This document shows positions 46,708 through 54,849 of a DNA stretch of 64,000 bases, piece by piece. Made by a program: the position numbers and the translations under genes. Position 1 is the first letter of the stretch, and the number at the start of each line of letters is the position of its first letter. Origin of the DNA: JAFDZV01 sp964455525. Its GTDB lineage: Bacteria; Bacteroidota; Ignavibacteria; OLB7. The notes beneath the pieces are model-generated. The model saw only the letters and a program-made list of their open reading frames with translations, made no database searches and was not told where the DNA came from. Location: contig CAYVWR010000001.1 in the NCBI GenBank assembly GCA_964455525.1, positions 992,001 to 1,056,000 on the forward strand, in the 5' to 3' direction.

Positions 46708-47928
46708 CTATGACCTGTAGCTGGCGTTGATGTGCACGTATTCCTTGGTCAGATCGCATGTCCAGAACGTGACGCCATGCTCTCCCTGGTTCAAATCGAC
46801 CATGATGGTCACCTCTTCGCGTGCAAGCGCCGCCTTGGTCTTCTCCTCGTCGATGACGATCTGGTAGTTCCTGGCGAGCACCGGCTGATCGTTCAGCGTT
46901 ATAGCCACGATGTCGGGATCGAACTCGATGCCGGAATAGCCGACTGCCGCGATAATCCTTCCCCAGTTTGCATCCTCGCCATGAATGGCGGTCTTCACAA
47001 GATTGGAGTTGGCGATGGAACGGGCGGCGGTCTCGGCATCACGCTCGGTGGCGGCTCCCCGCACGGAGACCTCGATCAGCTTCGTGGCTCCCTCGCCATC
47101 GCGGGCGATCATCTTGGCAAAGCGAATCAGCAGATACTCGAGCGCCGCCGAAAACTGAGCGTATGCCTCCCCCTTCTCGGTGATCTCCGGGTTTCCCGCC
47201 AGGCCGTTGGCAAGGACCACAACCATATCGTTGGTGCTGGTATCACCATCAACGCTGATCCGATTGAACGACTTTGCCGTGGCGCTGCGGAGCGCCTCCT
47301 CCAGCAACTCGGGAGCGATCGCCACATCGGTGGCCACAAAGCCGAGCATCGTTGCCATGTTCGGCGCTATCATCCCGGAACCTTTTGCCATAGCTCCCAT
47401 CGTCGCCACGGTATCGCCGATGGTGAACCGGATTGCAAGCTCCTTGCTGTACGTATCGGTGGTCATGATCGCCAGCGCGGCATCATGAGCGCCAGCGCGT
47501 CCCACCTGCTGTGCCAGCATGGCGATGCCATCGGTGATGCGATCAATCGGGAGATACTGACCGATCACGCCGGTCGAGGAGACAAGCACCTGGTCCTCCG
47601 GGATCGCCAGAGCAACGGCGGTTGCCCGTATCATCGCCCATGCATCGTTCAAGCCACGCTCGCCGGTACAGGCATTGGCATTGCCGCTATTGACGACAAC
47701 CGCAGAGCAGCGCTGCGAACGCTTGAGCTGCGCCCGATCGACGATAACAGGGGCGGCCTGCACCTTGTTCATGGTGAACACACCTGCAACGGCCGCCGGA
47801 GCATCCGAGACAAGCAGCGCAAGATCCTTCTTGGCCTTGCGAACGCCGCAATGGATACCACCGGCCGAGAAGCCCGGGGCAGCAGTGATGCCCCCTTCAA
47901 TCTCCATAAGCTCCATAGACCCGATCAT
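46708..47928 (-). CDS. argJ: Bifunctional glutamate N-acetyltransferase / ornithine acetyltransferase
   Basis: 406 residues. It is an Ntn-hydrolase-type enzyme that cleaves itself before the Thr in 'PNMATMLGF' (about residue 195). 'KGSGMIAPNMATM' and the oxyanion region 'VVNSGNANACTG' are canonical. It transfers the acetyl group from acetylornithine to glutamate, making the pathway cyclic, so a separate argE/argA is not needed for flux. The start overlaps the argC stop as ATGA. Confidence 0.95.
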   Translation of the reverse strand: MIGSMELMEIEGGITAAPGFSAGGIHCGVRKAKKDLALLVSDAPAAVAGVFTMNKVQAAPVIVDRAQLKRSQRCSAVVVNSGNANACTGERGLNDAWAMIRATAVALAIPEDQVLVSSTGVIGQYLPIDRITDGIAMLAQQVGRAGAHDAALAIMTTDTYSKELAIRFTIGDTVATMGAMAKGSGMIAPNMATMLGFVATDVAIAPELLEEALRSATAKSFNRISVDGDTSTNDMVVVLANGLAGNPEITEKGEAYAQFSAALEYLLIRFAKMIARDGEGATKLIEVSVRGAATERDAETAARSIANSNLVKTAIHGEDANWGRIIAAVGYSGIEFDPDIVAITLNDQPVLARNYQIVIDEEKTKAALAREEVTIMVDLNQGEHGVTFWTCDLTKEYVHINASYRS

Positions 47929-48950
47929 CGTAACGCCTCCGTTTCATTGAACCCGAACAGGATATTCATGTTCTGCACGGCCTGGCCGGCAGCCCCTTTC
48001 ACCAGATTGTCGATTGCCGAGAGAAGCACCAGGCGCCGATTGCGCTGGTCGATCCTGAACCCGATATCGATATAGTTGGTCCCGACCACATTTCGGATCT
48101 CTGGAACGGCGGCAGCAGAGACGCGCACAAACGGCTCAGCGCCGTAATACCGTCCGAAGATCTCCGCGATCTCCTCCTGCGGCGTCTCCCGTCGCAACGT
48201 TGCATAGATCGTCGTATAGATGCCACGGGTGATCGGCACCAGATGCGGGGTGAAGGTGAGGCTCACCTCCTGGGCTGTGCATGCCTTCAAGACCTGCTCG
48301 ATCTCCGGGACATGCTGGTGGGTGCCGACCTTGTATGCACGGACATTCTCGTTCACCTCGCAGAAGGAGAGATCCACCGAGCTGCTTCTGCCTGCCCCGG
48401 ACACCCCGGACATGGAGTCGATGATGATCCCCTCGGCCTCCACGATGCTCTCATGCAGCAATGGAGCAAGCGGGAGGATCGCGCTGGTGGGATAACAGCC
48501 GGGATTTGCCACAAGCTGCCCCCGGCGAATCTTCTCCCGGTTCCATTCCGGCAGCCCATATATCCCTGCGCCGAGCAATGCCGGTGCTACATGAGCACGC
48601 CCGTAATAACTCTGGTAGAGCGAGGGATCGGCCAGACGGAAGTCCCCTCCCAGATCGATCACCTTCTTCCCCCGCTCCAGCAACTCCGGCACGATGTTCA
48701 TCGCCTCCCCGGATGGAAGCGCTACAAACACAAGATCGCTCTGGCAGACCGCATCGGCGTTGTATGCTTCCAGAAGAGCATCGCACCGTCCTGCCAGCCA
48801 AGGATACAGATCCGCAAGCGCCCTTCCTGCCGATGTATTGGCGACAAGCCGCTCCATCCGCACGCCCGGATGACGAAGGAGAATCCTCACCAACTCGGCG
48901 CCGGAGTACCCTGATGCACCGATGATCGAAACCGTTATCTGCTCCAACAC
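47925..48950 (-). CDS. argC: N-acetyl-gamma-glutamyl-phosphate reductase
   Basis: GTG 48950 gives 341 residues, beginning right before the Rossmann motif 'VSIIGASGYSGAELVRIL'; the upstream in-frame part covers the operator region and is not family sequence. The catalytic Cys is in 'VANPGCYPTSAIL' (about residue 148), and the His partner region is 'FTPHLVPITRGI'. It is the first gene of the arg operon. argD (acetylornithine aminotransferase) is absent from the cluster and must be elsewhere. Confidence 0.94.
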   Translation of the reverse strand: MLEQITVSIIGASGYSGAELVRILLRHPGVRMERLVANTSAGRALADLYPWLAGRCDALLEAYNADAVCQSDLVFVALPSGEAMNIVPELLERGKKVIDLGGDFRLADPSLYQSYYGRAHVAPALLGAGIYGLPEWNREKIRRGQLVANPGCYPTSAILPLAPLLHESIVEAEGIIIDSMSGVSGAGRSSSVDLSFCEVNENVRAYKVGTHQHVPEIEQVLKACTAQEVSLTFTPHLVPITRGIYTTIYATLRRETPQEEIAEIFGRYYGAEPFVRVSAAAVPEIRNVVGTNYIDIGFRIDQRNRRLVLLSAIDNLVKGAAGQAVQNMNILFGFNETEALR

Positions 48951-49003
48951 TCTCTGCCTATGGAAGATTACCGCCAGTTCAAGAAGGACAAATATACACG
49001 AGC

Positions 49004-49041
49004 TATGCATAGATATGCAATAGAATGCATAATTATGCTAT
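49004..49041. promoter_or_regulatory. Double ARG box (ArgR operator) upstream of argC
   Basis: Two 18-bp near-palindromes stand 2 bases apart: taTGCATagatATGCAat (49004-49021) and aaTGCATaattATGCTat (49024-49041). They fit the ArgR consensus form wnTGAATwwwwATTCAnw except for C/G at one symmetric position in each half. The paired arrangement, with centres 20 bases apart on one DNA face, is the usual one for ArgR hexamers. They lie 54-91 bases upstream of the argC start, next to an AT-rich stretch, so arginine-dependent repression by the ArgR encoded in the operon is likely. Confidence 0.75.
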
Positions 49042-49412
49042 CACTTTTTTTATGGGCATGCGATGCTCCAAAGCAGGGGTTCGGCGGCAGCAGAGATGAA
49101 CAGTATGGCAATGCACCGCTCTTCGCAGATGATACTGATGGGAGAAGAGGGAGAAGCCAGGTAGTTTTTCAGCAGAAAGCGCCCCGAGGCCAGCGGTTGC
49201 CGAGCAGATCCGCCATTGGCATGATTCTGCGGTACGGCTCGGCGTTGACAGAGATTCCGGGAGGAACGCCAGCGGGCCAGACAGAAGAACCCGCTCCGAC
49301 ATCAATCGGCAGGACGCCAGGCCGAGGCCGGTTCGCGGACATCAGGGAAATCAGGAGGAGAAGATGGCAAACAGGAGATACGAGAGCACGCCACCAGCAA
49401 GGCAGCAGATAG
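49005..49412 (+). CDS. Possible small lipoprotein, weak
   Basis: A 135-codon frame divergent from argC. Its beginning looks like a lipoprotein signal (IIMLSLFLWAC/D), but the rest is Arg/Gly-rich without recognisable family sequence. It overlaps the ARG boxes and the end of the DUF92 gene. It may be chance; it is listed because of the lipobox only. Confidence 0.22.
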   Translation: MHRYAIECIIMLSLFLWACDAPKQGFGGSRDEQYGNAPLFADDTDGRRGRSQVVFQQKAPRGQRLPSRSAIGMILRYGSALTEIPGGTPAGQTEEPAPTSIGRTPGRGRFADIREIRRRRWQTGDTRARHQQGSR

Positions 49413-50166
49413 TGTTAACCAGATCGTTGGTTACCGGGCGCCGACCGGCTTCAAGACCAGCCGGAGCACCGCAGTGCACGGCCCGCTCGGTGATTGCCCC
49501 ACAGCGCACACACCGGTACCGTGCCTGGAGCGTGGCGCCGACAACGCTATCGACAAGCATCCCTGCCAGCCCCGCCGCCGTTGCGGCGGCCAGCAACGGG
49601 ACCACGGCGCTGCTCCAGTAGATGCCGCTCACCGCCACGGAAGCTGCCCCGGCGGCCGCCCCCACCGTACCAGCCACTGAGATGCCGCCGGAAACACCCG
49701 GCTCCACCGGACGCAACGTCCGTATCGAGATCGTGCGTCCACGGCTCAATACGCCAAGCTCGGTGCCCCAGGTATCGGCGGCGGCGGCAGCCAACGCCCC
49801 GAGATATGCAGCAAAGACAGCTTCGACCGGATACGCCGCGTACAGCAGAACGACAAGCCCTGCAATGCCTCCATTGGCCCACACCTGCCCGGCATCGCGT
49901 GTAGAGCCTTTTTCGAACGTCCCGCCAAGCCGTTTCTTTACCTCCTTCCAGCGCTTCGGCCCATATTTGGAGAGAAGGCTGCTCAGGACAAAAAAGACGA
50001 TCAGCGGCAGGCTGAACCGTGCTCCCCCAAACCCGAACACAACCGATCCCAGAACAAATGTCGCCCATGCCCCGGAGCGCATCAGAAACCGGACGCGATA
50101 AGCGCCAAACGCGATAGCCCCAGCGGCAAGGGGACCGATCAGCAGTCTGAAGGCAGGTTCATCCAT
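49351..50166 (-). CDS. DUF92 family integral membrane protein
   Basis: 271 residues with about six to seven hydrophobic segments. Family stretches are 'RFLMRSGAWATFVLGSVVFGFGG', split over residues 25-47, then 'STRDAGQVWANGG' (about residues 88-100), 'AAAADTWGTELGVLS' and 'DSVVGATLQ'. DUF92 relatives include the plant VTE6 phytyl-phosphate kinase, so a prenyl- or phytyl-phosphate role is conceivable. A CxxC...H..C group near residues 218-233 (RCVRCG, VHCG) is seen between the last helices. It is transcribed downstream of tRNA-Leu, with the tRNA terminator between them. Confidence 0.82.
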   Translation of the reverse strand: MDEPAFRLLIGPLAAGAIAFGAYRVRFLMRSGAWATFVLGSVVFGFGGARFSLPLIVFFVLSSLLSKYGPKRWKEVKKRLGGTFEKGSTRDAGQVWANGGIAGLVVLLYAAYPVEAVFAAYLGALAAAAADTWGTELGVLSRGRTISIRTLRPVEPGVSGGISVAGTVGAAAGAASVAVSGIYWSSAVVPLLAAATAAGLAGMLVDSVVGATLQARYRCVRCGAITERAVHCGAPAGLEAGRRPVTNDLVNTICCLAGGVLSYLLFAIFSS

Positions 50167-50176
50167 CGTATACCAT

Positions 50177-50211
50177 AAAAAAACCCCGGCAGTGTTTAGC
50201 TACCGGGGTTT
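50177..50211 (-). terminator. Intrinsic terminator after tRNA-Leu
   Basis: On the minus strand an aaaccccgg/ccggggttt stem is followed by a run of T, starting 5 bases after the tRNA 3' end. Confidence 0.88.
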
Positions 50212-50215
50212 GCAG

Positions 50216-50298
50216 TGCGGAAGGCGGGACTTGAACCCGCACGCCTTGTGAGCACCACCCCCTCAAGATGGCGTGTCTGCCAATTTCACCACTTCCGC
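50216..50298 (-). tRNA. tRNA-Leu (anticodon GAG)
   Basis: 83 bases with a 7-bp acceptor stem GCGGAAG/CTTCCGC, discriminator A, anticodon stem CCATC/GGTGG, loop TTGAGGG (anticodon GAG), a long variable arm as in class II tRNAs, and T-arm GCGGGTTCAAGTCCCGC. CCA is not encoded. Confidence 0.95.
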
Positions 50299-50626
50299 AT
50301 GTAAGGGGCCACAAATATAACAATGCCGGCAAGGGGTACGCAAGTGTTTGCTGTAACTGATTTTGTCCAGGGAGATAATTATTTATGTTCACCGGTAGCC
50401 GGAAGCCCATCGAGCAGGCACATCCGCCTGATAAGCGGATCGGCCGCATCCTCGTGTTCGCGCAGCATCCGTACGAGATGCTGCCGTACACTACCATCGA
50501 GCACTCATCGCTCTCTTCGGCAGGAGCAAGCGATCGGCTCGCCGACGGGGATCGGTCCTTACAGACGAAGCGGCCCCGGAGATGGTTCCCCGGAGCCGGC
50601 CATGCGTTGCAGCTATCAGGGTCAGC
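50299..50626. other. Intergenic region
   Basis: 328 bases between the DinB-like gene end and tRNA-Leu. The tRNA promoter should be on its left. No gene is visible. Confidence 0.35.
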
Positions 50627-51160
50627 CTAGGCCACTGTCTCGGTAGCCCTGGCTTCTTCCACCTTCTTCGGCGGCATATCAGCACCACGCCAGCAGTTCG
50701 AGGTGGATATATTCTCCACACCGCTTGCCTTTGCGTAGAGGAAAAGCTGCATCTTATAACCGGTAAACCACTTCAGCACCGAATCCATGATGGCAACGTC
50801 GAGCGGCCGCTCAACGCCGGTAGGAAGAGCTACGATACGGGTCTGGAACTCCTCCTCGCTCAGCCCGGCGAAGAACTCCCTGATCTCCTCCATCTGCCGA
50901 TCCATTATGGCCGGGAACTCCTCCGGCGTCATCGTAGCGGTACGGCTGCCATACTCGCGCCATACGCTCCAATCGCCCGAGCTGAAGGTCTTCACGGTAG
51001 CCACGCCAAGCATCCCCAGATAGCGGAGCAGCTCCAGCGTGGAGCGCTGGCCGGGTGAGGGGCGATAATCGAATGCGTCCGTGGGAATTTTCCCATGGAT
51101 GTGTTTGCAGATTGTACACTCCTGTAGTATCGACTGTTCGAGAGCATCCTTGCTGATCAT
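50627..51160 (-). CDS. DinB-like (DUF1569/four-helix) protein
   Basis: 177 residues, all helical. The pattern 'YRPSPGQRSTLELLRYLGML' near residues 32-51 corresponds to the DinB 'P....RT..ELL.H' region, and 'VLKWFTGYKMQLFLYAK' near residues 127-143 to the last helix of the bundle. DinB-family proteins usually bind a metal through three histidines; here the expected histidines are replaced (Tyr or Lys), so metal binding is doubtful. Some relatives use bacillithiol, which would fit bshB1 at 33.3 kb, but this is a guess. Confidence 0.6.
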   Translation of the reverse strand: MISKDALEQSILQECTICKHIHGKIPTDAFDYRPSPGQRSTLELLRYLGMLGVATVKTFSSGDWSVWREYGSRTATMTPEEFPAIMDRQMEEIREFFAGLSEEEFQTRIVALPTGVERPLDVAIMDSVLKWFTGYKMQLFLYAKASGVENISTSNCWRGADMPPKKVEEARATETVA

Positions 51161-51464
51161 AATCGTTGTCTATGGTTGATGTATAGCTCTGGAGAAAAAC
51201 CTCTATAGGTCGGCAAACCGATGCCTGCCCACACAAGCCACACGAATGGATCCGAGCATACTCCTATGCTCCGTAAATGTTACAGGCACACCAGAGGCAT
51301 GGCCATGATCGCTCCACGGCCCCTTCCGGCCCCTGATTCCTGACGAGGGCAGGCGGAGACATCCCTGAAGAACAACGGCGCGGACCAGATGTCTGGAACG
51401 CGCCGTCGGCTATGCATGGTCGGATCGATTGAGCGCCGAGCGCCCCGGCCCCTCTGCCTCTACA
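51161..51464. other. Intergenic region
   Basis: It contains only the minus-strand terminator-like hairpin at 51376-51405 and the DinB-like gene promoter region. Confidence 0.4.
51376..51405 (-). terminator. Terminator after the SDR gene
   Basis: A two-part stem, cggcgcg/cgcgccg with inner ccaga/tctgg. On the minus strand it is followed by TTGTTCTTC, 60 bases past the SDR stop codon. Confidence 0.7.
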
Positions 51465-52211
51465 TCAGTGCCGCGCCACACCGCCATCAACGTTGATCGT
51501 CTGACCGGTGATGATGGACGACTCGGGAGAGGCAAGAAAGGAGACAACCTCGGCGATATCCTCCGGCTCATCGCCGCGATGGACAGCCTGTTGCGGCAGC
51601 AGGTGCTCCAGAATGCTCCCCATCAGTTTTTCGTTCGGCGGACGCTGTGTAGCGGTAAGCCCGACGGTGATAGCATTGACGGTGATACCATATTTTCCTA
51701 CCTCCGCCGCAAGCGAGCGGATAAACCCTATCACCCCCATCTTTGAAGTGATGTAGTGTACCAGATATGGAGTACCGAGCCAGATCGTATCGGAGCTGAG
51801 CGCAATGATGCGCCCGAATCCCTGCGATTTCATGGCAGGAAGAACGGCCTTGGTTGTCAGAAAAAGAGAATCCAGATTCACCGAGAGCATTCTCTTCCAC
51901 TCCTCGAACGATATCAGCTCGAACGGCTCTTCGTGATACAACCCTACATTGTTCACCAGAATGTCCACCCGGCCGAATCGCTCTATCGTCCTGCGAACCA
52001 TCTCGTGGGTCTGTTCCTCCTGCGTTACGTCCACCTGCACGGTCTCGATCTGCCCGCCGATCTCCCGTACTCGTTCGGTCGCCTCGGAGGCATCGGCGAT
52101 ATCGGCGATCATGATGCGCGCTCCCTCCAGTGCAAGCCGCTGGCAGAATGCCTGGCCGTTGCCCACCGCCGCGCCGGTAACGATCGCTACCCGATCCTGA
52201 AGTTTCTTCAT
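51465..52211 (-). CDS. SDR family oxidoreductase
   Basis: 248 residues from ATG 52211. Cofactor motif 'TGAAVGNGQAF' (residues 12-22), 'NNVGLY', catalytic Ser in 'ALSSDT', and Tyr-Lys in 'YITSKMG'. The end 'TGQTINVDGG' is typical of classical SDRs. Tyr and Lys are spaced by three, so the enzyme looks active. No specific substrate is indicated; it resembles general 3-oxoacyl-reductase/glucose-dehydrogenase-like SDRs. It stands alone. Confidence 0.82.
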   Translation of the reverse strand: MKKLQDRVAIVTGAAVGNGQAFCQRLALEGARIMIADIADASEATERVREIGGQIETVQVDVTQEEQTHEMVRRTIERFGRVDILVNNVGLYHEEPFELISFEEWKRMLSVNLDSLFLTTKAVLPAMKSQGFGRIIALSSDTIWLGTPYLVHYITSKMGVIGFIRSLAAEVGKYGITVNAITVGLTATQRPPNEKLMGSILEHLLPQQAVHRGDEPEDIAEVVSFLASPESSIITGQTINVDGGVARH

Positions 52212-52775
52212 AGTCTCTATCGAAAGTTGAACAGCATCGCGTTTGGAAGGAGGTGAATATACGCAGCCCGTTCCTTCCGGCGGCATTCTCCCGGATAGCA
52301 GCGAAGTCAGCACATGTAACCGGAACAACGGGCAGCATTCAAGCAGACCCGATATACCGGCATCCACTGGTTGCGGTAACGGGGCGATTGTACGAACGGA
52401 TTTTTATAGCGATGTGGAACGGTGAGCGATTTCTCCCCATGAAAGAACTGGGCGTATCCGCCATAGCCCCGTCTATTCCTACAATAACTATGGGAATATC
52501 GCCGATGGGACGTTCACTATCGGCAGCATAGACAAGACGCCATAGAGAGTGATGAGATACATATACATAGTCCCACCAGCATACGCCGTGGCGCGTTAAG
52601 GCAGCGAGGAATCCACATCACCGCTGCATTCATCCGCCGCTGCATAAGGCTGATATAATCATTTTATCCGCCTCTGTATTGTTCTATATTTACCCGTCGC
52701 CTGCGGCACTATTTAATTTCCGGCAGATTGCCTTTTCCTGGCGATATCCACAGCATACATCCATTTCGCATCTCC
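52212..52775. other. Intergenic region
   Basis: 564 bases. A 92-codon frame at 52253-52531 has no family sequence. The right half (52620-52740) is AT-richer and should contain the promoter of the next gene. Confidence 0.4.
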
Positions 52776-53264
52776 ATGTTCAAGAACAATCGAATAATTT
52801 CTCTAGCAGCGGCACTTACGCTGGGAATCGGCGCATGCAGCGGTGACAGCACAAATGGGCCGGATGGAAACGGCCAATCGATGAGCGCCAAGGTAAATGG
52901 CCAGTCCCTACGCCTGAGCAGCGTCTTCTGGGGCGTCACGTCATCATCCTTCTTCGCCGTCGGCAGCACTGATATCGGCATTGCGCAGGAAACCGTGGGG
53001 ATATCGGCCGATAGCATCACCGGGCCAGGCACCTATGATATCGGCGGCAATGGTTCGGTGAAGGTGACGGGCAAATACATACCGGCCGGCTCCAGCACCA
53101 CCTATCAAACAGCCCCCAACAGAGTGGTGGGTTCGCTCAGAATAGTAGCAATCGACAGCACTCAGCTCAAGGGGGAATATTCGTTCACGGCATGGAACTC
53201 CGCCAACCCTGACGATTCGGTGGTGATAAGCGATGGGACGCTGAATCTGGTAAAGGATTATTGA
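52776..53264 (+). CDS. DUF6252-like lipoprotein
   Basis: ATG 52776 gives 162 residues with a lipoprotein signal (ALTLGIGAC/S, Cys near residue 21). The mature sequence matches the DUF6252 pattern: 'MSAKVNGQSLRLSSV', 'DSITGPGTYDIGG', 'VVGSLRIVAIDSTQLKGEYSFTA', split across strands, and 'VVISDGTLNLV'. These are small beta-sandwich surface lipoproteins common in Bacteroidetes and relatives. Function unknown. It is monocistronic with its own terminator. Confidence 0.78.
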   Translation: MFKNNRIISLAAALTLGIGACSGDSTNGPDGNGQSMSAKVNGQSLRLSSVFWGVTSSSFFAVGSTDIGIAQETVGISADSITGPGTYDIGGNGSVKVTGKYIPAGSSTTYQTAPNRVVGSLRIVAIDSTQLKGEYSFTAWNSANPDDSVVISDGTLNLVKDY

Positions 53265-53279
53265 CCGACCCAACATCAT

Positions 53280-53309
53280 GCAGAGGCGCACATTTTTTTG
53301 CGCCTCTGC
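53280..53309 (+). terminator. Terminator after the DUF6252-like gene
   Basis: A perfect 11-bp stem, gcagaggcgca/tgcgcctctgc, around an 8-base T-rich loop, 15 bases after the stop codon. Confidence 0.7.
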
Positions 53310-53340
53310 GCCTTGGCAGGCACTGTGTGCAGAGCACCCC

Positions 53341-53742
53341 CTAGTGATCCACAAATACCTCCCCCTTCTTGAATGTGCGGAAGAGATAGACCAGCGACGG
53401 GATAAGAATCGCCATACCGCCAAGCAACGCCCAGAACTGAAGCCACAGCACATTCCCGGGCGCTGCGGCCTGCATATAGGTAAGGCTGCCCGGGATCATA
53501 AAGGGATACTGTGCAAAAGCCCATCCCAGGATAATCAAGGTCACCTGGCCGATGGCAAAGAGGATCGCGACACCTTTTGCCCAGCGTTTACTACGCTCAA
53601 GATACCCGGCATCGCCGGTGCGCAGATACCGCCATTCCGAGATCGCCATCAGGAGCGGCATGCCCATGCCAACAGCGGCGTAGATGATGTGGAAGGCCAG
53701 GGACATCGCCATCTGCGAGCGGGCGAAGAGAAAATCGCTCAT
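53341..53742 (-). pseudogene. Fused remnant of cytochrome bd oxidase genes cydA and cydB
   Basis: A 133-residue frame with good start signals (GGAGAT before the ATG). Residues 1-62 read like the N-terminus of CydA ('ARSQMAMSLAFHIIYAAVG', 'SKRWAKGVAILFAIG'). From about residue 63 the sequence becomes the C-terminus of CydB ('LGWAFAQYPFMIP', 'LTYMQAAAP', 'PSLVYLFRTFKKG'). An in-frame deletion between the two operon genes would produce this. Only one haem-ligand His of CydA could remain, so it cannot be a working oxidase. It may still be translated as a small membrane protein. Confidence 0.7.
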
Positions 53743-54849
53743 CGCTTATAATCTCCAGTTGTCGCCGCTGAAACTATGCACTAGGCTCGCGCCGAAGGAC
53801 CACATCTGGTATCAATGCTTGTCAAAGTATGTCGTGCAGGCGCTTGTACCACCTGGCATGTCTTGCGGGAATTCCCACGAACGGGAGGCACCAGGCTTCT
53901 CTCCCCCTATCGCGTACCCGCAATCGCGTACCCGCAATCGCGTACCCGCAATCGCGTACCCGCACCCGCTCCGGCGACACCCCCCCGGAGCGGATGATCC
54001 GGGGGGTAACGGGGGAGCGGACTTTTCAATGACGGGCAGCCCGTGGGAACTGGCCTCGCTTGAACCTCCCGCTGGCTGCAACGCCCAGGATGCGACCTGT
54101 ACATAACGGGCTATACCAACGGTCTGCCATACGGGTCTTTACGGTGAGCGACAGGATTGCGGCGCCACCAGTCTTGAGCGGACTATGTCGCTGCGCTGAA
54201 CTCCGCTGGGCGGAATATGCCGTAGGCTCATCGGCGGCACTCAGTACCCGTAAGGGGGTACACAAAGATGTACTCTGCTTTCCCTGGCAACCGGGTTTAT
54301 CTTCACATCGTAGGCTTTGGCACTCCGGCTTCCCTATCTGCTGTCCTCGGCTGGGCAACGGCAACCTCCGCTGGTGATAACAAGTCAAGGGCCACGCTTC
54401 CGCACCGATCGCCAGTCCCATTGATAATGCACCCGACTGCATTACCAGAACCATATCTCCGTCACCGGGCTTGGCGAACGGATCACCAGCCGGAACGATA
54501 AAAGCGGGCGAGGACAAGAAACATATCGGAACGTCTACACCACTCATGACACAATCGCGTGCCCTGGCATGCGTAGACCGTTACCGGTACGCTCGGCCTT
54601 CATGCCGTAACTTTGGAGTCGGCAACGGATAGCAACAAGCGCCATCCGTTAGCGTCGAAAGCTCCAGCGATCATACAGTAGAACCGATCTCCTCCCTCAG
54701 CACGATTGCCAAGCCGATGCACCCATGGCCAGGAGTTCTCTCAGCCCGTATATCCCCGGCTCGATGATCTGTCATTGCCACCGGGAACAGCCGGAAAGCG
54801 CCGGGGGCGGCCGGAGCGCCCACTCCCATTCCAGACCGAAACGAGCAGC
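53743..54849. other. Long unexplained region upstream of the aminodeoxychorismate cluster
   Basis: 1107 bases. They hold the tandem repeat at 53911-53963 and, directly after it, a GC-rich inverted repeat (about 53979-54007, cccccggag.../...tccgggggg). The following 600 bases (54080-54700) contain several small hairpins, for example gtaccc/gggtac at 54244-54261. Long frames on both strands (such as 54547-54026 on the minus strand) show no family sequence. A structured RNA or mobile-element remnant is possible; I recognise none. The promoter of the cluster should be in the right-hand end. Confidence 0.45.
53911..53963. repeat. Tandem repeat, 14-base unit cgcgtacccgcaat, about 3.8 copies
   Basis: Copies start at 53911, 53925, 53939 and 53953 with no mismatch; the last is truncated. 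The spacing is too short and uniform for a CRISPR array. Confidence 0.9.

Noticed and set aside
53911..53963. Short direct repeats considered as a CRISPR array
   Set aside because: The unit is 14 bases with no spacers between copies, and no cas genes are present.
54026..54547. 173-codon minus-strand frame upstream of pabAB
   Set aside because: Composition is Arg/Ser/Pro-rich with no recognisable domain; it looks like non-coding or structured sequence.
54080..54700. Possible RNase P, tmRNA or SRP RNA
   Set aside because: I looked for their conserved blocks on both strands and found none.
54080..54700. Group II intron, because of a GTGAGC start-like sequence
   Set aside because: No domain V hairpin and no reverse transcriptase gene follow.
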